DNA of 64,000 nt from Lophius americanus. Its lineage: Eukaryota; Chordata; Actinopteri; Lophiiformes; Lophiidae. Positions 48,721-61,500 of this stretch are shown piece by piece. Position 1 is the stretch's first letter; the number at the start of each line of letters is the position of its first letter. The stretch covers positions 1,387,501 to 1,451,500 of the forward strand of contig JBBDHG010000014.1 in NCBI GenBank assembly GCA_037951165.1, given 5' to 3'. The position numbers and the translations under genes are program-made. The notes beneath the pieces are model-generated. The model ran no database searches and was not told the DNA's origin. It saw only the letters and a list, made by a program, of their open reading frames with translations.

Positions 48721-49292
48721 GTGAGCACTCAATCACAATCCCCATAAGCATGTAAACACGGGCTGAAGTGGATCTGAGAATGACATACTACCATCGTGCC
48801 TTTTGGCTAACCTACAGTCAGGGAAACATTAATAATTTAAAGAAACACTCCGACGTGATGGAGCGGACAAGGAAACCCAGCGAAGAGCACTCCGAATGGA
48901 GGGACACTATTAAATACGATGGTTAATAGTATTTTTTTTTCTCCTAGCGATTAAATCCTCACAGACTGCAGTGTCTCCTCTGAAGACGGTATATTGTTTG
49001 ATCGGGACAGTTGACACTGGAAGCAGCAGGCGCATGTACGTTTGACTTCCTGTTTGCTATTACTGTGTAAATTGGATGTTTCCATAAGGTGTGTGAATTA
49101 ATTCAACATTTTTATAATTAACATTAATATGTTTTTAGTGTAGACTCCTCCCCATCCCTGCTGGAGGTTGTTGCTGACGGCTGAAACAAATATGTCACAG
49201 CAGATGTGTTTTCTATTTAACCTACCGTACGACAATATATTTAAACACATACCCAGTCAACTGGGGACAGCAACTACTTGTATATTTATACA

Positions 49293-49322
49293 TTCATGGA
49301 GCATTTATGCATGCTCCATGAA
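49293..49322. repeat. Perfect 12-bp inverted repeat beside a CA tract
   Basis: The left arm TTCATGGAGCAT (49293-49304), loop TTATGC (49305-49310) and right arm ATGCTCCATGAA (49311-49322) are fully complementary. The loop itself contains part of a GCAT/ATGC palindrome, so an alternative shorter-loop pairing is possible. The right arm abuts a short (CA)n tract. Confidence 0.9.
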
Positions 49323-49536
49323 ACACACACACACACATACTAGGCCTTACTCCAGTGTCAAGGATTAAGGTTCACGGCCACAGCGCTCCCCTGGGTGCAG
49401 CTCTCTAGCGTGGTGCAGGGTGGTTTTAGACTGTCAGAGGCAAAGACTGCACTGTGCACAAATCATTACTGCTCATCAGTTGCTGCCACTCCGCCGCTTA
49501 TTTACTCGACCAGCTTGGTTAACCTGAGACGTGAGC

Positions 49537-49585
49537 GCACACACACACACACGCATGCACACGCACACACACGCACGGACACACT
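49537..49585. repeat. CA/CGCA-rich microsatellite
   Basis: Repeated CACA with interspersed CGCA and TGCA units. The purine-pyrimidine alternation including CG steps makes it a possible Z-DNA former. Confidence 0.9.
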
Positions 49586-50589
49586 CCTCATTATACATAA
49601 GGATTGAAGAGAAAACACCGGGAGAAATGGTTGTTTGGAGAAGGAGCTGTTGTTGTTTCGAGCGTTGGATGGGTCAATACCTCTCGGTGAATACAAACGA
49701 TTCATCATCACTTCAACGTGTGCTCTTAATAAAGTTTTCACTAAAGTCACACTCATTTGTGAGGAAAACAGTCAAAAGAGAGGCAAAGCCTGACAGAAAA
49801 GTGTTGCCTCGGCATTATTAAGACTCAACCCAGACTTCTCCGGTGAATTATTTATGATCTCCACAGCACATAAGCTACAGTGTACGTAGAATATTAAAGA
49901 CATACTGTCATATTATTATTGATAGACTGATATGGAGAAAAATAACCTGCAGGCAAGTAAGCAGATGTAATTTCCATGTTTGTATTCTGCAGTTTATTTG
50001 GGGTGGGATGTGTATTGGTGCTGGGCGACTCAAACCAGATTGCTCTGGAGAAGATTACATCTGCTAATGACAGACTGTAAACACATGCATGCAAGCCACT
50101 TATGGACAGTGGTTTTCTGTTTACACACCTTTGCCGGGATGCTCAGCTGCGCTCTGATCAAATCTGCCACAGCACAAGTCAGTGTGAAGTGCTCCTGGCT
50201 TCCGCTTCCTGTGTTTTTATTGTGCCAGGGACAGATACAGATAGAAAGGTAAAAGGGTGAGGGGAACTCCCTTTGATGGGCTAAATCTCTTGAACACACA
50301 CATAACACACAAAGTGACGCATCACACAATGGAGGCAAGATACAATCTGTCAGTATACAGGAAATGGGATTCATCTATCCAACTTGTTGAGACCCGCCAG
50401 CAGTTGCACAGATATCACTGTTTTGTTGAAGACTGTCAAATTGACTGTAATGACGCGGTATAATTGCTGCCGAGGAAACGAGTAATCTATCTCGTTTGCT
50501 TCCATTCATAAGCCATCAAACTCATGGCTGCAAGCAACATCTTAAAGCTGCAGTCGGAAGCAAAATCCTTCAACCGCCGTTGTACAATA

Positions 50590-51250
50590 GGTTTAATAGA
50601 AAGATAAACCATTTATCATCTCTTTGCAGTACTGCAGATATTACTCGTCTTTTTCCCAGACTTTAATCGCTCATGGACAAATGCCTCCAGTTCTCTCATA
50701 TTCCTCGGCTTATGTGCTGCATCCTCCGTGATATCTCAGTTGAAGTTTTCAAGGGGATTCGAGTCGGACTACGGTGATGGCCACTCCAGAATATATTCCA
50801 GGTCATCTTCTGGAACCAAGCCTATGGTGGACTTTGAGGCATGTTGGGCTTTATTGTCCTTTCAGAATGTCCGGCGAGGATGATACGTTTTCTTCTGGGA
50901 TTTCTTGATACTTGATTGAATCAATCTCACACTCAACAGGTTGCAGATTCCTAGTGCTAGAGGGAATAAAGCAGTCTAAGATGACCACCGCCCCACCGCC
51001 ATGCTTCTCTGTGATGTTTTATTTTCATCACAAGCCTCATTCTCCCTCCTTCAGAAATACCAGCTCTGTTTCATTATGCCATAGAAAAGCATCTCGAAAC
51101 ATCTGTGTCTTACATTTTTGATTTTGAGGTTCTGAGGAAGACTTGCGTATCTGGTGGGTTTGGGGTCAATAGTGGTGTACATGTTGGCCTTTGGACATGC
51201 AGCCCTCTAGTGAGTTCATGTCTTCACAATGAGAACTTTAGACTCTAATA
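50590..51250 (-). pseudogene. Decayed Tc1/mariner transposase
   Basis: Minus-strand translation in mixed frames follows the order of a Tc1-type transposase. Near 51125-51240 a helix-rich segment with 'RPTCTPLLTP' recalls the 'KKPLLT' region. At about 51050-51110, 'FLWHNETELVFL' stands where the family has W-S-D-E-T-K-x-E-L-F. At about 50815-50880, 'KDNKAQHASKS' stands for the family's Q-D-N-D-P-K-H-T. At about 50760-50810, 'LEWPSP*SDSNPLENF' stands for the L-E-W-P-S-Q-S-P-D-L-N-P-I-E-N-L block. The first catalytic Asp is replaced by Asn, several stops and frameshifts break it, and the N-terminal DNA-binding domain and the terminal inverted repeats were not found. It is an inactive relic. Confidence 0.8.
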
Positions 51251-51749
51251 AGTCAAACAAAAGTTGACGCTGTGTTGTAAAAACTCAGATCATCTCTGAA
51301 GGGTAGATTGAAATTCAGGGGCTGCATATTTTTGAGTCTGTAAAGTACCATTTGGTTTTGAATGTATCATGCCCTCACAACCCTTTTTGCTGTAAATAGG
51401 GCGGGGCAATTAAGCAGAAATTTATTATAACCAACATTTTAAACGTCCCATGATTTACCTTAGTCCTGATGGTCAATTTGATTAATAATTTCCCTAATGC
51501 ATCTGATCAGAACTATCCTTATAAGAATACTGTTCATGGTCAGTTTTATGCATCCGTACTTTCTAAATGGTCACAGTTCCTCAAACTAAAGTAGGCATTG
51601 AAATGATGTGGCGTGGATGAAATTCAAACAAAGAGCAAACATATTAGTCTCACCCAAAGAATGTCTTGTCCGTCGTTTTTGCACATTTTGCGAACATGTA
51701 AGAAGAGCTTTAATTTAAAGCTGGAATATTTCAGTTATTGGCAATATTC

Positions 51750-52075
51750 CAACAGCCTTGCAGTAAGAGGGTTCTGGGTTCAAATCCACATCTGGATTAT
51801 TTGTATGGAGTTTGCATGTTCTCACAGTGCCAGTCTGGGTTTTCTCTGGGTCCCCCGGCCTCCTCCGACAGCAAAAGCATGCAGTATTGGCCTTACAGGT
51901 GAATGAAGGCATGGTCGGTTGTCTGCCTCTAAGTGTTGATCCAGTGATGAACGAGCTGCTTTGTCCAGGGTGAAAACCGGCCCCTCTCCCAATGATTGCC
52001 GAGGAAGGCTCCAGCCCCCCGCAACCCAGTTCAACAGTTACTCAGCAGTTACAGAAAATGGACAGATTGATGGAT
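51750..52075 (+). mobile_element. V-SINE (HE1/DANA type), 5'-truncated
   Basis: The tRNA-like head survives from 'CCTTGCAGTAAGAGGGTTCT' onward, with box B GGTTCAAATCC at 51777-51787. Box A is lost. The central domain conserved across fish V-SINEs follows: 'GGAGTTTGCATGTTCTC' (about 51808), 'GGGTTTTCTCTGGGTCCCC' (about 51838), 'GGTTGTCTGCCTCTAAGTGT' (about 51917), 'TTGTCCAGGGTG' (51961) and 'GGAAGGCTCCAGCCCCCC' (about 52003). The end 'TTACAGAAAATGGACAGATT' plus GATGG is the eroded form of the usual ATGG-repeat tail. Short open frames over it are incidental. Confidence 0.85.
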
Positions 52076-52439
52076 TTTGCAGTTATGGTGGGATTTTGAT
52101 ATAGAGAATGGACATTTTCGTTGAAAATTTGCAGGCGGTGTAAAAAAAAAAAAAATCATATACAATAGTATTCAAGGCAACTGTTTTCAATCATGATATA
52201 CATTTGAAGTCATATCACCCGCCCCCTAGCTCTAAACGTAGATTGTGAGGTGTAAGATTGAAGGCACACCATGTGCCGTTTACTGTGACTGGGAGAAATG
52301 ATACCCATTGTGATTGAGTCACTCCATGATTTGGTGACTGCCGGGACACCAAGCCCTACCTAAGCCAGACTGATTGAGGCCACAAAGCCATGATTCTCTT
52401 TGTAAAGAAATTAGATATTTTTTCCCTCTCTTGAGATGC

Positions 52440-52532
52440 AAACACACCCACATGCACACACCCTCACACACTCACACACACACACACACGCACCGAGCAC
52501 GCACGCACTCACGCACACTCACACACACACAG
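52440..52532. repeat. Compound CA / CTCA / CGCA microsatellite
   Basis: CA-rich tract with CTCACA and CGCAC units. Minus-strand and plus-strand frames over it produce Cys/Val or Thr/His repeats and are not genes. Confidence 0.9.
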
Positions 52533-55480
52533 TGAGTGACTTTAACCTTGTGGTGCCCTGCTGGATTTTTGCTCTGGGTTTCTATTGGAGAACAAAAAAA
52601 GACATTATTCTGTCTTGTTGCCACATCACTGCACCTCTTCCTCACCTGCAATATGATCCCTATTAGCATCTCCACTACGCTGGGCAGCTCTTTCTGTCTG
52701 TGCCTGAGAGAAGAGATAAACTCACTCTGTAATGGGTGCTCAGCCGCTATAGAGCAGAAAGAAGGAAAAAAAGGGCCTTTCATACTAGATTGTAAAATTA
52801 GTATCAACGCAGGTCACTAGCATGGATTTATGTCAAAATCAGTCTCCGTGACCAAGAATGCCGTTATTGTGAGGTTATGCAATGATGCAGTGTTTTGTTG
52901 ATTGGGGATATTTATGCCATACTTTGCCTCCCCTTCATTCCTCACCGCCACCCCATACTCCAAACTCTTTTTTTGTACTTACACCCTTAGAGACTGGCAA
53001 AGGCATCATATTAACTGGTAGAGCACGGAGAAGAGAAAAGGCCAGTCGTGGTGGAGCAAAGGTGCAAACAAATAAAAGACTAATGGTTGAACAGGAACAG
53101 ATGAGCTGCACGAATGTGAAGGTGTAAATAGGGAGACTTCCGAAATGAAACGGCAAGTTGTCCAAGAGGAATGAAGGAGGGAAGGGAGAGGTTTAGCAGA
53201 ATGTTTCAAATAACCCCCTGCACATCTTTTTGCTCATAACTCAGATTTAGGTGAGTTTAACTGCGTTTTGCACAACCTTACACCTTATCACTGCCTGTCA
53301 GCCAAACGCCGGAGTGATTCTCTTCAAAACATCTTTAAAAGGCCATTTCCAGACACCTTCAGTGGGTTCCGTTGGGTAAGTCTTTCATTCCGCCATTTAA
53401 GAAAGCATACCATACAGGAGATAGCGGTGTAATGGAGCGTAGTCTATGCGTGATCTGTACGGACCACCGACCATGGAACGCTACACAAATGAATTGCACA
53501 ATACTTTCAGCAAATTTTATATTTTCTTATTGCTTTTTAGAGTAATAATTACTTTTCTCAATGCAGAGATGTAGTAAAAGGCACAAAGCAGTTGTGAGGT
53601 TAAGTTATTGGGGCACATCAAAAGTAGTTGATGGATAGTCATTGACAACGGAGGAGTGAAAATTACTGTTAAATATATTAATGATGGGGAAGCGTGGTTA
53701 ATGTATGAAGGCAATGTGCAACAGGGAAGCCATATGGCTACCGCAGCAAGCATGGCCACAAATCTGAAGTGACATCATTTTGTAGTCCAAGACACAACTA
53801 GTTATCACTGCGGTATTTAAGCGGAATCATACTAGAAGAAAGTTCTTACCAAATCTATCGAAATGGTTGTTGCTGCAGATGTGTGGCCGCACTCTGACAT
53901 TTCTCCTCGGGGCCAGGTGCTAACATTAATGTGGCCCAGCTAGCATCATTATCTGTGGTGTTGCCATTAAACTGTTCCAGGACAACATCAGGTACTACTA
54001 CAACAACAAAATCGAGATTTCAGGTGGTAATGTGTATGCAGGGACCCTCTTTATAAGAATAACTCGTCTGAAGAGGTCCCTAAACGGCCGAGGTTATATA
54101 GAAGTGGAGACCTCGTCAAGTTTCCTGATTTAAATTCTCAAAGCACAAAATAATAATAAAGATAAATGGATGAAAAAAAAAAGCATTTAAAATGTGGTGA
54201 ACATGTTTGGGCCACTGTATGAAACCCCCTCATGGCCACTCCTCTCTGTGAAGAGGAACAGATCAAAACTGCTCTTGTACATTAAATAACATAACACACT
54301 AACAATTTTGAGAATAAATACATTAAATCTTTTTGTAGACTGTTTCATTGTATTTTTATGCGATTCAGTCTATTTTTCTTTAAAGTGAGGACAGTGCTAT
54401 TCTACACTTAACATATCTGACAGACCTTAACACAGCCTCTTCACTTTGTAATCTAACTACGCCCCTGGTGCATTCACATAACCCCTTAAACCACATTTAA
54501 TTCCACCATTATTATTTCTGTCTTCAAATCCTGAGCTGCTGCTTCTCCAAGTTGTCCTCTCTCTTAATTTCTCTGAAGGGGGTAACATCCGGGTTTTAAG
54601 TAAAATAGTAAGTGAGTCTCCAGTCTTCCAGTGCTGCTTCGAAGGCTTTCATCTCTTTTGCTCCGGTGTTAAATGGTTTCCTCAAAATGGCTGTGAACAT
54701 GCAATGACTGGCTGCTCTTTTATCAGGAGGTCTCTCACAGCGCCTCCTCTCTGACGGCTTTGAACACCTCGCTGTGTAAGGAATCGGAGAGGAGCCGCGC
54801 ATCAACACTGCGTGACTGCCTATATGAATCTGTTTTAAAGAGAAGGTGTGTTCTTGAGCAAAGAAAAGGAGGAAACTTCCGTCAAGTAATTTACCACGGG
54901 CTTGAGAACAAGCTTTATTTTCCAGGAAAACCCCAATCAATTATGACAATAGTCATCCTGTGCAGTAGTCTGTAATTGTTCATCGAGACTTTGAATGGGG
55001 CGACTCGGCTTCCTCTTGTAATTAGCAGCATTTGCATGCAGATGCTTATCTTAACAAGGAGGGAGATTGAGATAGTTTTAAATGTTTTTGTGTCTGGGGT
55101 TGGTAATTGGCAGCAAGCTTTATCAGGAGCAAATTGGTCACACTTGAACGCTCAAAGGAGCCTGAGCCGGAGACTGGGATCCAGTGACAGGCTGGACGTG
55201 ACCTCCTGTAGACTTGACCAATATCTACTGCAACTTTCATCCCCAGCTCTTTATTTCAAAGCCCACACTTCAATTCCTAAGCATCTTGTGAGTGGAACTT
55301 TGCTTTATCCAACCATTACCATGCCTCACTTGTGATTAATAACAAATGCAAGAAAAATGACAAAATGACAGCAGTCAAGGACGAAATATGCGACGAACCA
55401 GACTTTGAAATCCAATGCTGATAAATTGCTGGGTGTTTGACTTTGCAAGGCATACTGGATTCTATTGATTTTCCTTCCTC
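52533..55480. other. Unassigned non-coding DNA with an enhancer-like patch
   Basis: No gene is recognised. Open frames such as 54596-54940 (minus, 114 codons) and 54976-55335 (plus, 119 codons) carry no domain. The AT-rich stretch 54110-54360 holds an A run near 54174-54182. The repeat-poor block near 54995-55180 is listed separately. Confidence 0.55.
54995..55180. promoter_or_regulatory. Candidate enhancer / conserved non-coding patch
   Basis: A homeodomain core TAATTA (55019-55024) and a perfect POU octamer ATTTGCAT (55030-55037) lie 5 bp apart. They are followed by GATA-type 'CTTATC' (about 55045), 'GGTAATTGG' (about 55103) and a repeat-poor, balanced-composition sequence. This dense arrangement is typical of developmental enhancers conserved among vertebrates. 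No gene nearby is recognised, and conservation cannot be assessed from one sequence. Confidence 0.25.
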
Positions 55481-55510
55481 TGTGTGTGTGTGTTTTGTGT
55501 GAGTGAGTGT
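55481..55510. repeat. (TG)n microsatellite, short
   Basis: TGTGTG units interrupted by TTT and followed by GAGTGAGTG. About 30 bp. Confidence 0.85.
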
Positions 55511-58500
55511 GATAGCATAAAAACCAGGGGCAAGAGAATGCAATATTGTGTTTCATTAAAAAATCTATAGGATATCTCATTACAACCACATGATTTTCTT
55601 CAGGATCAGAGTTAGTGGGGAAGGGGTGGAGCTGCTGGGTGGCAAGATAAATGTGCTTTCCTTTCTCAGATGACTATCGCCTCTGTTGTCGTTCACGGAG
55701 AAAGGAGGAACTCGGGTCAATCTGCCTGGTATGTCAACTACTTCCTGACCATGTTTGCCCACTGATCGCTGGTTTCACGGCCGTATCCGATAACTCAAGC
55801 AGGCATGGCTGAGCTCTGTAAAAGCTTCCAAAATCAGGAGATTTTATTTTCCATTATAAAGAGTTATGACCTCATGTTTATGTTATTGATGCTTATATTT
55901 CACAAAGCAGCTCTGTCTTCATTGGGCACACCTGGCTGTACTGCTCCCGTTCTCAGCGTCCTCTGTATGATGTAACGTTGGGTGCCTCTAAAGGAGACAC
56001 CTCTCCCTGTATTCTTCATCTAGGTTTACATCAAACGGAACAGTGTGTTGTGTTTCTTCTCAGCAGTATTTTAAGTGGATTGTTTTCCTCTTGACAGTTT
56101 GCTTTTGAGTTGAATTTTGTTCTAAAGCATGATAAAATATCATCTGCTGCCAGAGAGGGATTTTTATTAGGATTTCCCCGACAACTGGAAAAGGTTAGCC
56201 AGATTCTCAAAAAACTGTCATTAAGTATTGTTTTAACCTTTAGCCTGGCTGCTCCCTGTTGCTTTTTTACTTTACAGTTACTCACTTTGAGGCTGTGTGT
56301 TTGACATTCTCTCTCGCTATACCCACGGACCATCTTTAAAGAAACTCTCCCAGCATGCTCGTCTGTGTAGCTGTCGTCTCAGCGGGCCAATCCTTCAACG
56401 TGGGCCTGTGGGGGGCATGATAAGAAGGGGAATTTGAGCCTCAATCAGTGCTGGTTAATTATCACAACCCGGGGAGGTGAGGGAGGTTTCCCCATCCATC
56501 CAATTCCTCGTGGATCTCTTATTCCTTCTCAAACACACTCATCTACTGGAAGCTCTGTCCTGCAATTCAGTCCGCTAGTTCTATTTTCTTCCCTGTTTTG
56601 GTGTGTCCATGTAATTACTCTCAGACGTACTGAAGAAATGGAATATACCAGCCAGTCTTATTTTCTTTCCATGATAGGTTTAGCCATTTGACACATTTTG
56701 ATAGCCTTCACTTTTATGCTCTTTATTTATTTACATTGGAGTACGTCTCCATTGATAAAGCTCTTCCTCGGCATATCATTTTGCTATTTTTATTCATACC
56801 TTTTTTTCATTCCCTGCTTTTGATTGCGTTGCATGCATCACGTAGACGATACCTTGCAGTTGGCACAGCGGGACCATTTTTCTTATTTAACGAGGACAGA
56901 CGTATGGATGCAGCTGCAGTTTTAATGGAGGGTTGAATCGTGACGGCAGCTTCGTTTGGACCAGTTGCTCAGTCTCAGTCGGGAAACGTTTAATAAGACT
57001 TATGCACCGCCGTGGCAGAGGAATACAAATACGCATATTTTCGAAACACGGGTTGCATGTGTAGTTAGTAATTGTTGATGAAAAATTAATGCTACTCTAA
57101 TTAGTGTAAGGCATCAATCACACGGCATTGCAGGGCTATTTCCCTGCTTTCCAGAGCAGCCATTTGTCTGCTCCACTTTCAGCACGCTATTCCAACGGTT
57201 TGAGTTTAATTATGAAACACAGAGCAACTCACCAACAGTCGAAAAATCCTTTCTAAGTTGTAATCTCCTGTCGTAGTTTCTGAGTTAGTCAAATAGTGAT
57301 GCCTTTTAGATTTGGTCATTTAGCATCAACAACAGTGAGGAAACTGCACTCACTAGTTACAGTTTTAGTTATATTTCACTGGTTTGAAGTGATATCCTGA
57401 TGGGGATCCTGCCTCTGAGGTGGTCTTAGCATTAGCATCTCACTGCAAAACAGGAAACCCAAGTCAGTGTGCTCGGATTTTCGGAAATGTGAATAGTGAG
57501 ATTATAATAACACAGAGAAGATCAGATTCCATGTAGTTTGCATTCAGTGCATTTGATATGGTTGTTCTAAGTTAAATATTTTGCCAGACACTCAATGCCA
57601 GAAAATCATTTGAGAAGTATCTATATGCATGCGATTTACAGAGAGACTGACACTTGCATTAGAATTTTCTGGCAGTTTTCAGTGAAAGTGAAGCTGATGG
57701 TTTTATGGTGCCGCCTCTGACCCTGTCATGTTTCCACCAGGCCTCCAGAGTTTTACCGAGGCAGCCGGCAGACATTATGACAAAGAACCGAGCTGGAAAA
57801 ATTGGATCCTTTCCTCTTTTAATGTGCCAGTTGAGTGGATGCCAGCGCAGGAGAGCTAGGTTTGCGCTAGGTGCCCCAGACGTTTTGTCCGTCCCCTTCA
57901 TGGCTTTGCCTGAACCGCTCATTTTTATGAAGTGCTGCAGGGAATGCTGAGAATACCAGAGTCAGTGGGTTGTGGCATCCCAGATGAGAGCGACTTCCCC
58001 CATGCATGTCTGGCATCATTTCCATCATGAGCTCCTGATAGCACAAGAATGGTCGTACCAGCTCCAACAAAATTCTGTTACTAATTGGGAAAAAAAGTGA
58101 AACTGTGATGCATTTTTCTTAAGTCAAACCTCTGCTACACTTCAGTTTGTGGGTCAGACTCTAAACCTTTAGTTTTCCTTTAATGTTTCCTTTTGTCTGC
58201 TGTTTAGTCTTTTATCATATGTGTGAACTAGAAGTTGTTAAGACCTTTTTGCTACTGTATTTTTGCATACCAAGTGGTTTGGCTGCACATTTATCAAATT
58301 CCAGTTTCGATCACAATTTTGGCTTCCCGTAATTGGATGAACATTATTGGGTGAAAATTACATTTAAACCGCATGTCCCGCCCACACGGTTCTCTGCTGC
58401 AAAACAAATAGAGCGCTCCCATAAACCACTGCTGTTGAATCACTGCTATTCTCTGCACCACTTTGTCTCTGCAAATTTCCTGAATGCAGATGACTAACAT

Positions 58501-61500
58501 TGACATTAAAAGAGTATCACTAATGTAAACAAAATAGACGATACCAAAAATGGAAAAATAATGGAGGAGCAGAAAGCAGAGAAATAACCTTCCTTTCCCT
58601 CAGCTTTTGTTCTTTGGATTTAGGGCTTGTGATGTTAACCTAGAACGAATCCTTCAAAAAGTGCTTTACAGTTGTGCCTGTTCCGCAAAGCAGCACAACT
58701 AACCTGTTCAGCCTCTTGAGAGCACACCATAAAAGGCTGTATATAAGAAAAATGCGTGGAGGGCAAGAAAAACATTGCTGATGCTTATAAATCATCATCA
58801 ACTCAGACATCCATAAAGGCGCAAAAGCCGCACATCCGGTGTTCATCCGATTCACAAAGACACGCTGATATCACAACCGTAATCACATTGAATTGGGTAT
58901 GTGTCCAATAAACACAGTGAGTAATGAAGGCTTCAGGAAAGAGGGTCAACACACCGGACGGAAGGTATGTGCTCCCTTCTGCATAGGCCTCATTTGGTCG
59001 CATTTTGCGATCGCCTATTTATTTTTAACCATCCTGAATAAGCACATTTCTTCTTGTTGAAGTTTAAGAATTCTATTGTCACATTCATCTTGCAAATTAA
59101 ATGAATGGATAGTGTGAACGACTTCATGCTTTGCTTCAAGGAGATGACTGCCCTCTAGTTAATAAAACCCATATTTATGGCTGCAAATAATGTAGCAGGA
59201 ATGTTTTGTTACAGTTTTTATACAACTGCCAAAGGGGCCATATAGGGTTTCCATTGTCTGCCTGTCCACACATGCTTCTTAGAGGCCCTAAAGGTGTGCT
59301 TCTATTCATTGGACTCCCCTGATGGCTTATTATTACATATTGAGTGACATTTGGACAGGTGATTTTCATGTCAGATTGCTCACATTCAACGATGATAGAG
59401 TTTACAGTCTATGCACATCAACACACATCAGGTTTTGTCAGTTAGGGGGATATCAGATTCCCAGGACACACATTTTCCAGGAGATGCAGTGATTTTAAAG
59501 ATGTATGGAGGACCACGATTTTGATAAATAATAGTGATCTCTGTATTGAGACAATCATGAAGCTCTTTCTTTTCCTGAAGTTACTTTTTACTTGCCCTTT
59601 GATCAGATTTTATTTTCCCCCCAAATAGATACATATCTCACATAAAGTTAGCTACCTGCAACTCTCCGCCTGTTCTATTTAACACACCCGGTCCTTTCAC
59701 ATATATCTCCCAGAAGTCTTTCTCACTTACATATCCTCTCTGGAACAGGGCTTGGCGGGATTGGTACATGAATGAATCTGCAGAGAAAGAGACACAGGGT
59801 TGAAGTGTAAAGATGAAATCAAGAGGAGGAAGTTACGGGAGAAGGAGAGACAACTTTTTCCATTAGTGCCATTGAAGCACCTCTGTTTCTGAGAATGGAA
59901 GGAGGGATAGAAACCTCCGTGAGGCAGCAGCTCTATGAATGAAGTGTTCAGGTTCATTAGTGTGAGGGCTGGAACACCACTCCAGCAGTATTGTTTCCTT
60001 CCCTCTATATCATTATACTCCCTATGAACCATGTGAGGAGGAGGAGGGTAGAGGAAGCGGTTCCATCCGTCATGTTTAATTTCCAGAGCCTGAAAGCAGC
60101 CCAGACAACATAATTGTATATTTTTCACAAAACTTTCAACACACCTCAACCGTGTACTCGTGTTTAATTTTCATATTAAGGGCTTTTTTTCCCGTAATTT
60201 TATTTTTTTCCCCATTTGCGAGATTTGCAAGATCTTAGCTTAAAACTTTTTAAATTTGTATTTTCCATTTCCTTGGTTACAAATTCAAGGCGGGCAAAAG
60301 GGTGTTTTTTTTCCATAACAATGTATTTATTCTGTTTGTACTTTCCATATAAAGACTGTTTTTTCAATATTCTTTTACAGAGTACAAGTGATAAGCAGAC
60401 ATAACGTGTGAAAAAGCACGATTTTTTATGTTTTTTATCTTTTTCAGGGAGATTTTTTGAAGGCACTTATTTTTCATTTTTCTTGACACATATAAGCATT
60501 GATAAAACTAAACCTGGGCTACAATCAAACTGTAACAAAAATGTGACCCAGGTCTAAATATTTGCTCATATGTGACTTTTTCATGGCAGTGTGAAAAGCA
60601 CAAATCACCGTTGACATTCATCACAAAGCTGCGCTGGTAGGAGATGTTTTTAATCGGGTTTTTTTGTTTTTCAATTTTTCTTACCCCTTCTACAAAACAC
60701 TTTATAAATAAAAGTATTCAAGCTAACTTTAGTGGTCTAACCTTTGCTTCCGTATCAACAGCAAGCCGAGTTTGACGTCTTTATTGTTATTGCGGATCAG
60801 TTTAGGCCCATGCTCTGTCCTTGCTGGACTCTGATCTAGGCCACATTCTATAAGTAATCTGAACAGCTACACAAAACAGTCTAGCTGATTTAAGAGCTGC
60901 ACAAAGAGCAATCCGGCTGCAGCTAATGGCTTCCAACAATCTCAGATTTTCTTTGGAAAATTTAAACATTTTTTTTACAAATTGCCATCTCGTCTCCTCG
61001 ATCTCTATCTGTGTGGGAGGTGTGTATTTTTCATCCCTTATTATTCATCCCTGTGTGCTGTTAATCATTTTGTACTCTCTGGATGTATCCTTATAAGGGT
61101 CTAACAACTCTGAGAGGCAGTGACACATTATAAAAAAACCAACATAGAGAGGAGACACCAAGAAAGTGTCATAAATTAAGGGTAGCAAGAAAAATCGAGA
61201 TAGTCCTTTAATCACTGACATATGTAATATTTCAGTAATTGTAATTTTGCAGTGGTTATAAATAGGGCAGGAGGATCCTGGAATAATGTAAATCATTAGG
61301 ATTGAGATCCTGAGTCCCTCCCTGATTTTTGTTTCATCGGTTTCATTGCATTTACTTACCTGATAAAGTCCAACTAAACAGACAAATGTATAATCGTGCA
61401 AAATACAACAAAAAAAATGTGTAATTGCTACAGAACCGGTTCATTAAGCAGGATTTGGTTTTGTCACTTTTATTATGAAGAAGATATTAAAAAGAGCCTT

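Larger units (their letters stand above)
47855..50535. other. Unassigned non-coding DNA
   Basis: No recognised gene. Contains the exon candidate at 48539-48720, a palindromic CRE-type TGACGTCA at 48319-48326, a perfect hairpin at 49293-49322 and two CA-rich tracts (49322-49336 and 49537-49585). The open frame at 49531-49821 begins in the CA tract and is spurious. Confidence 0.55.
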
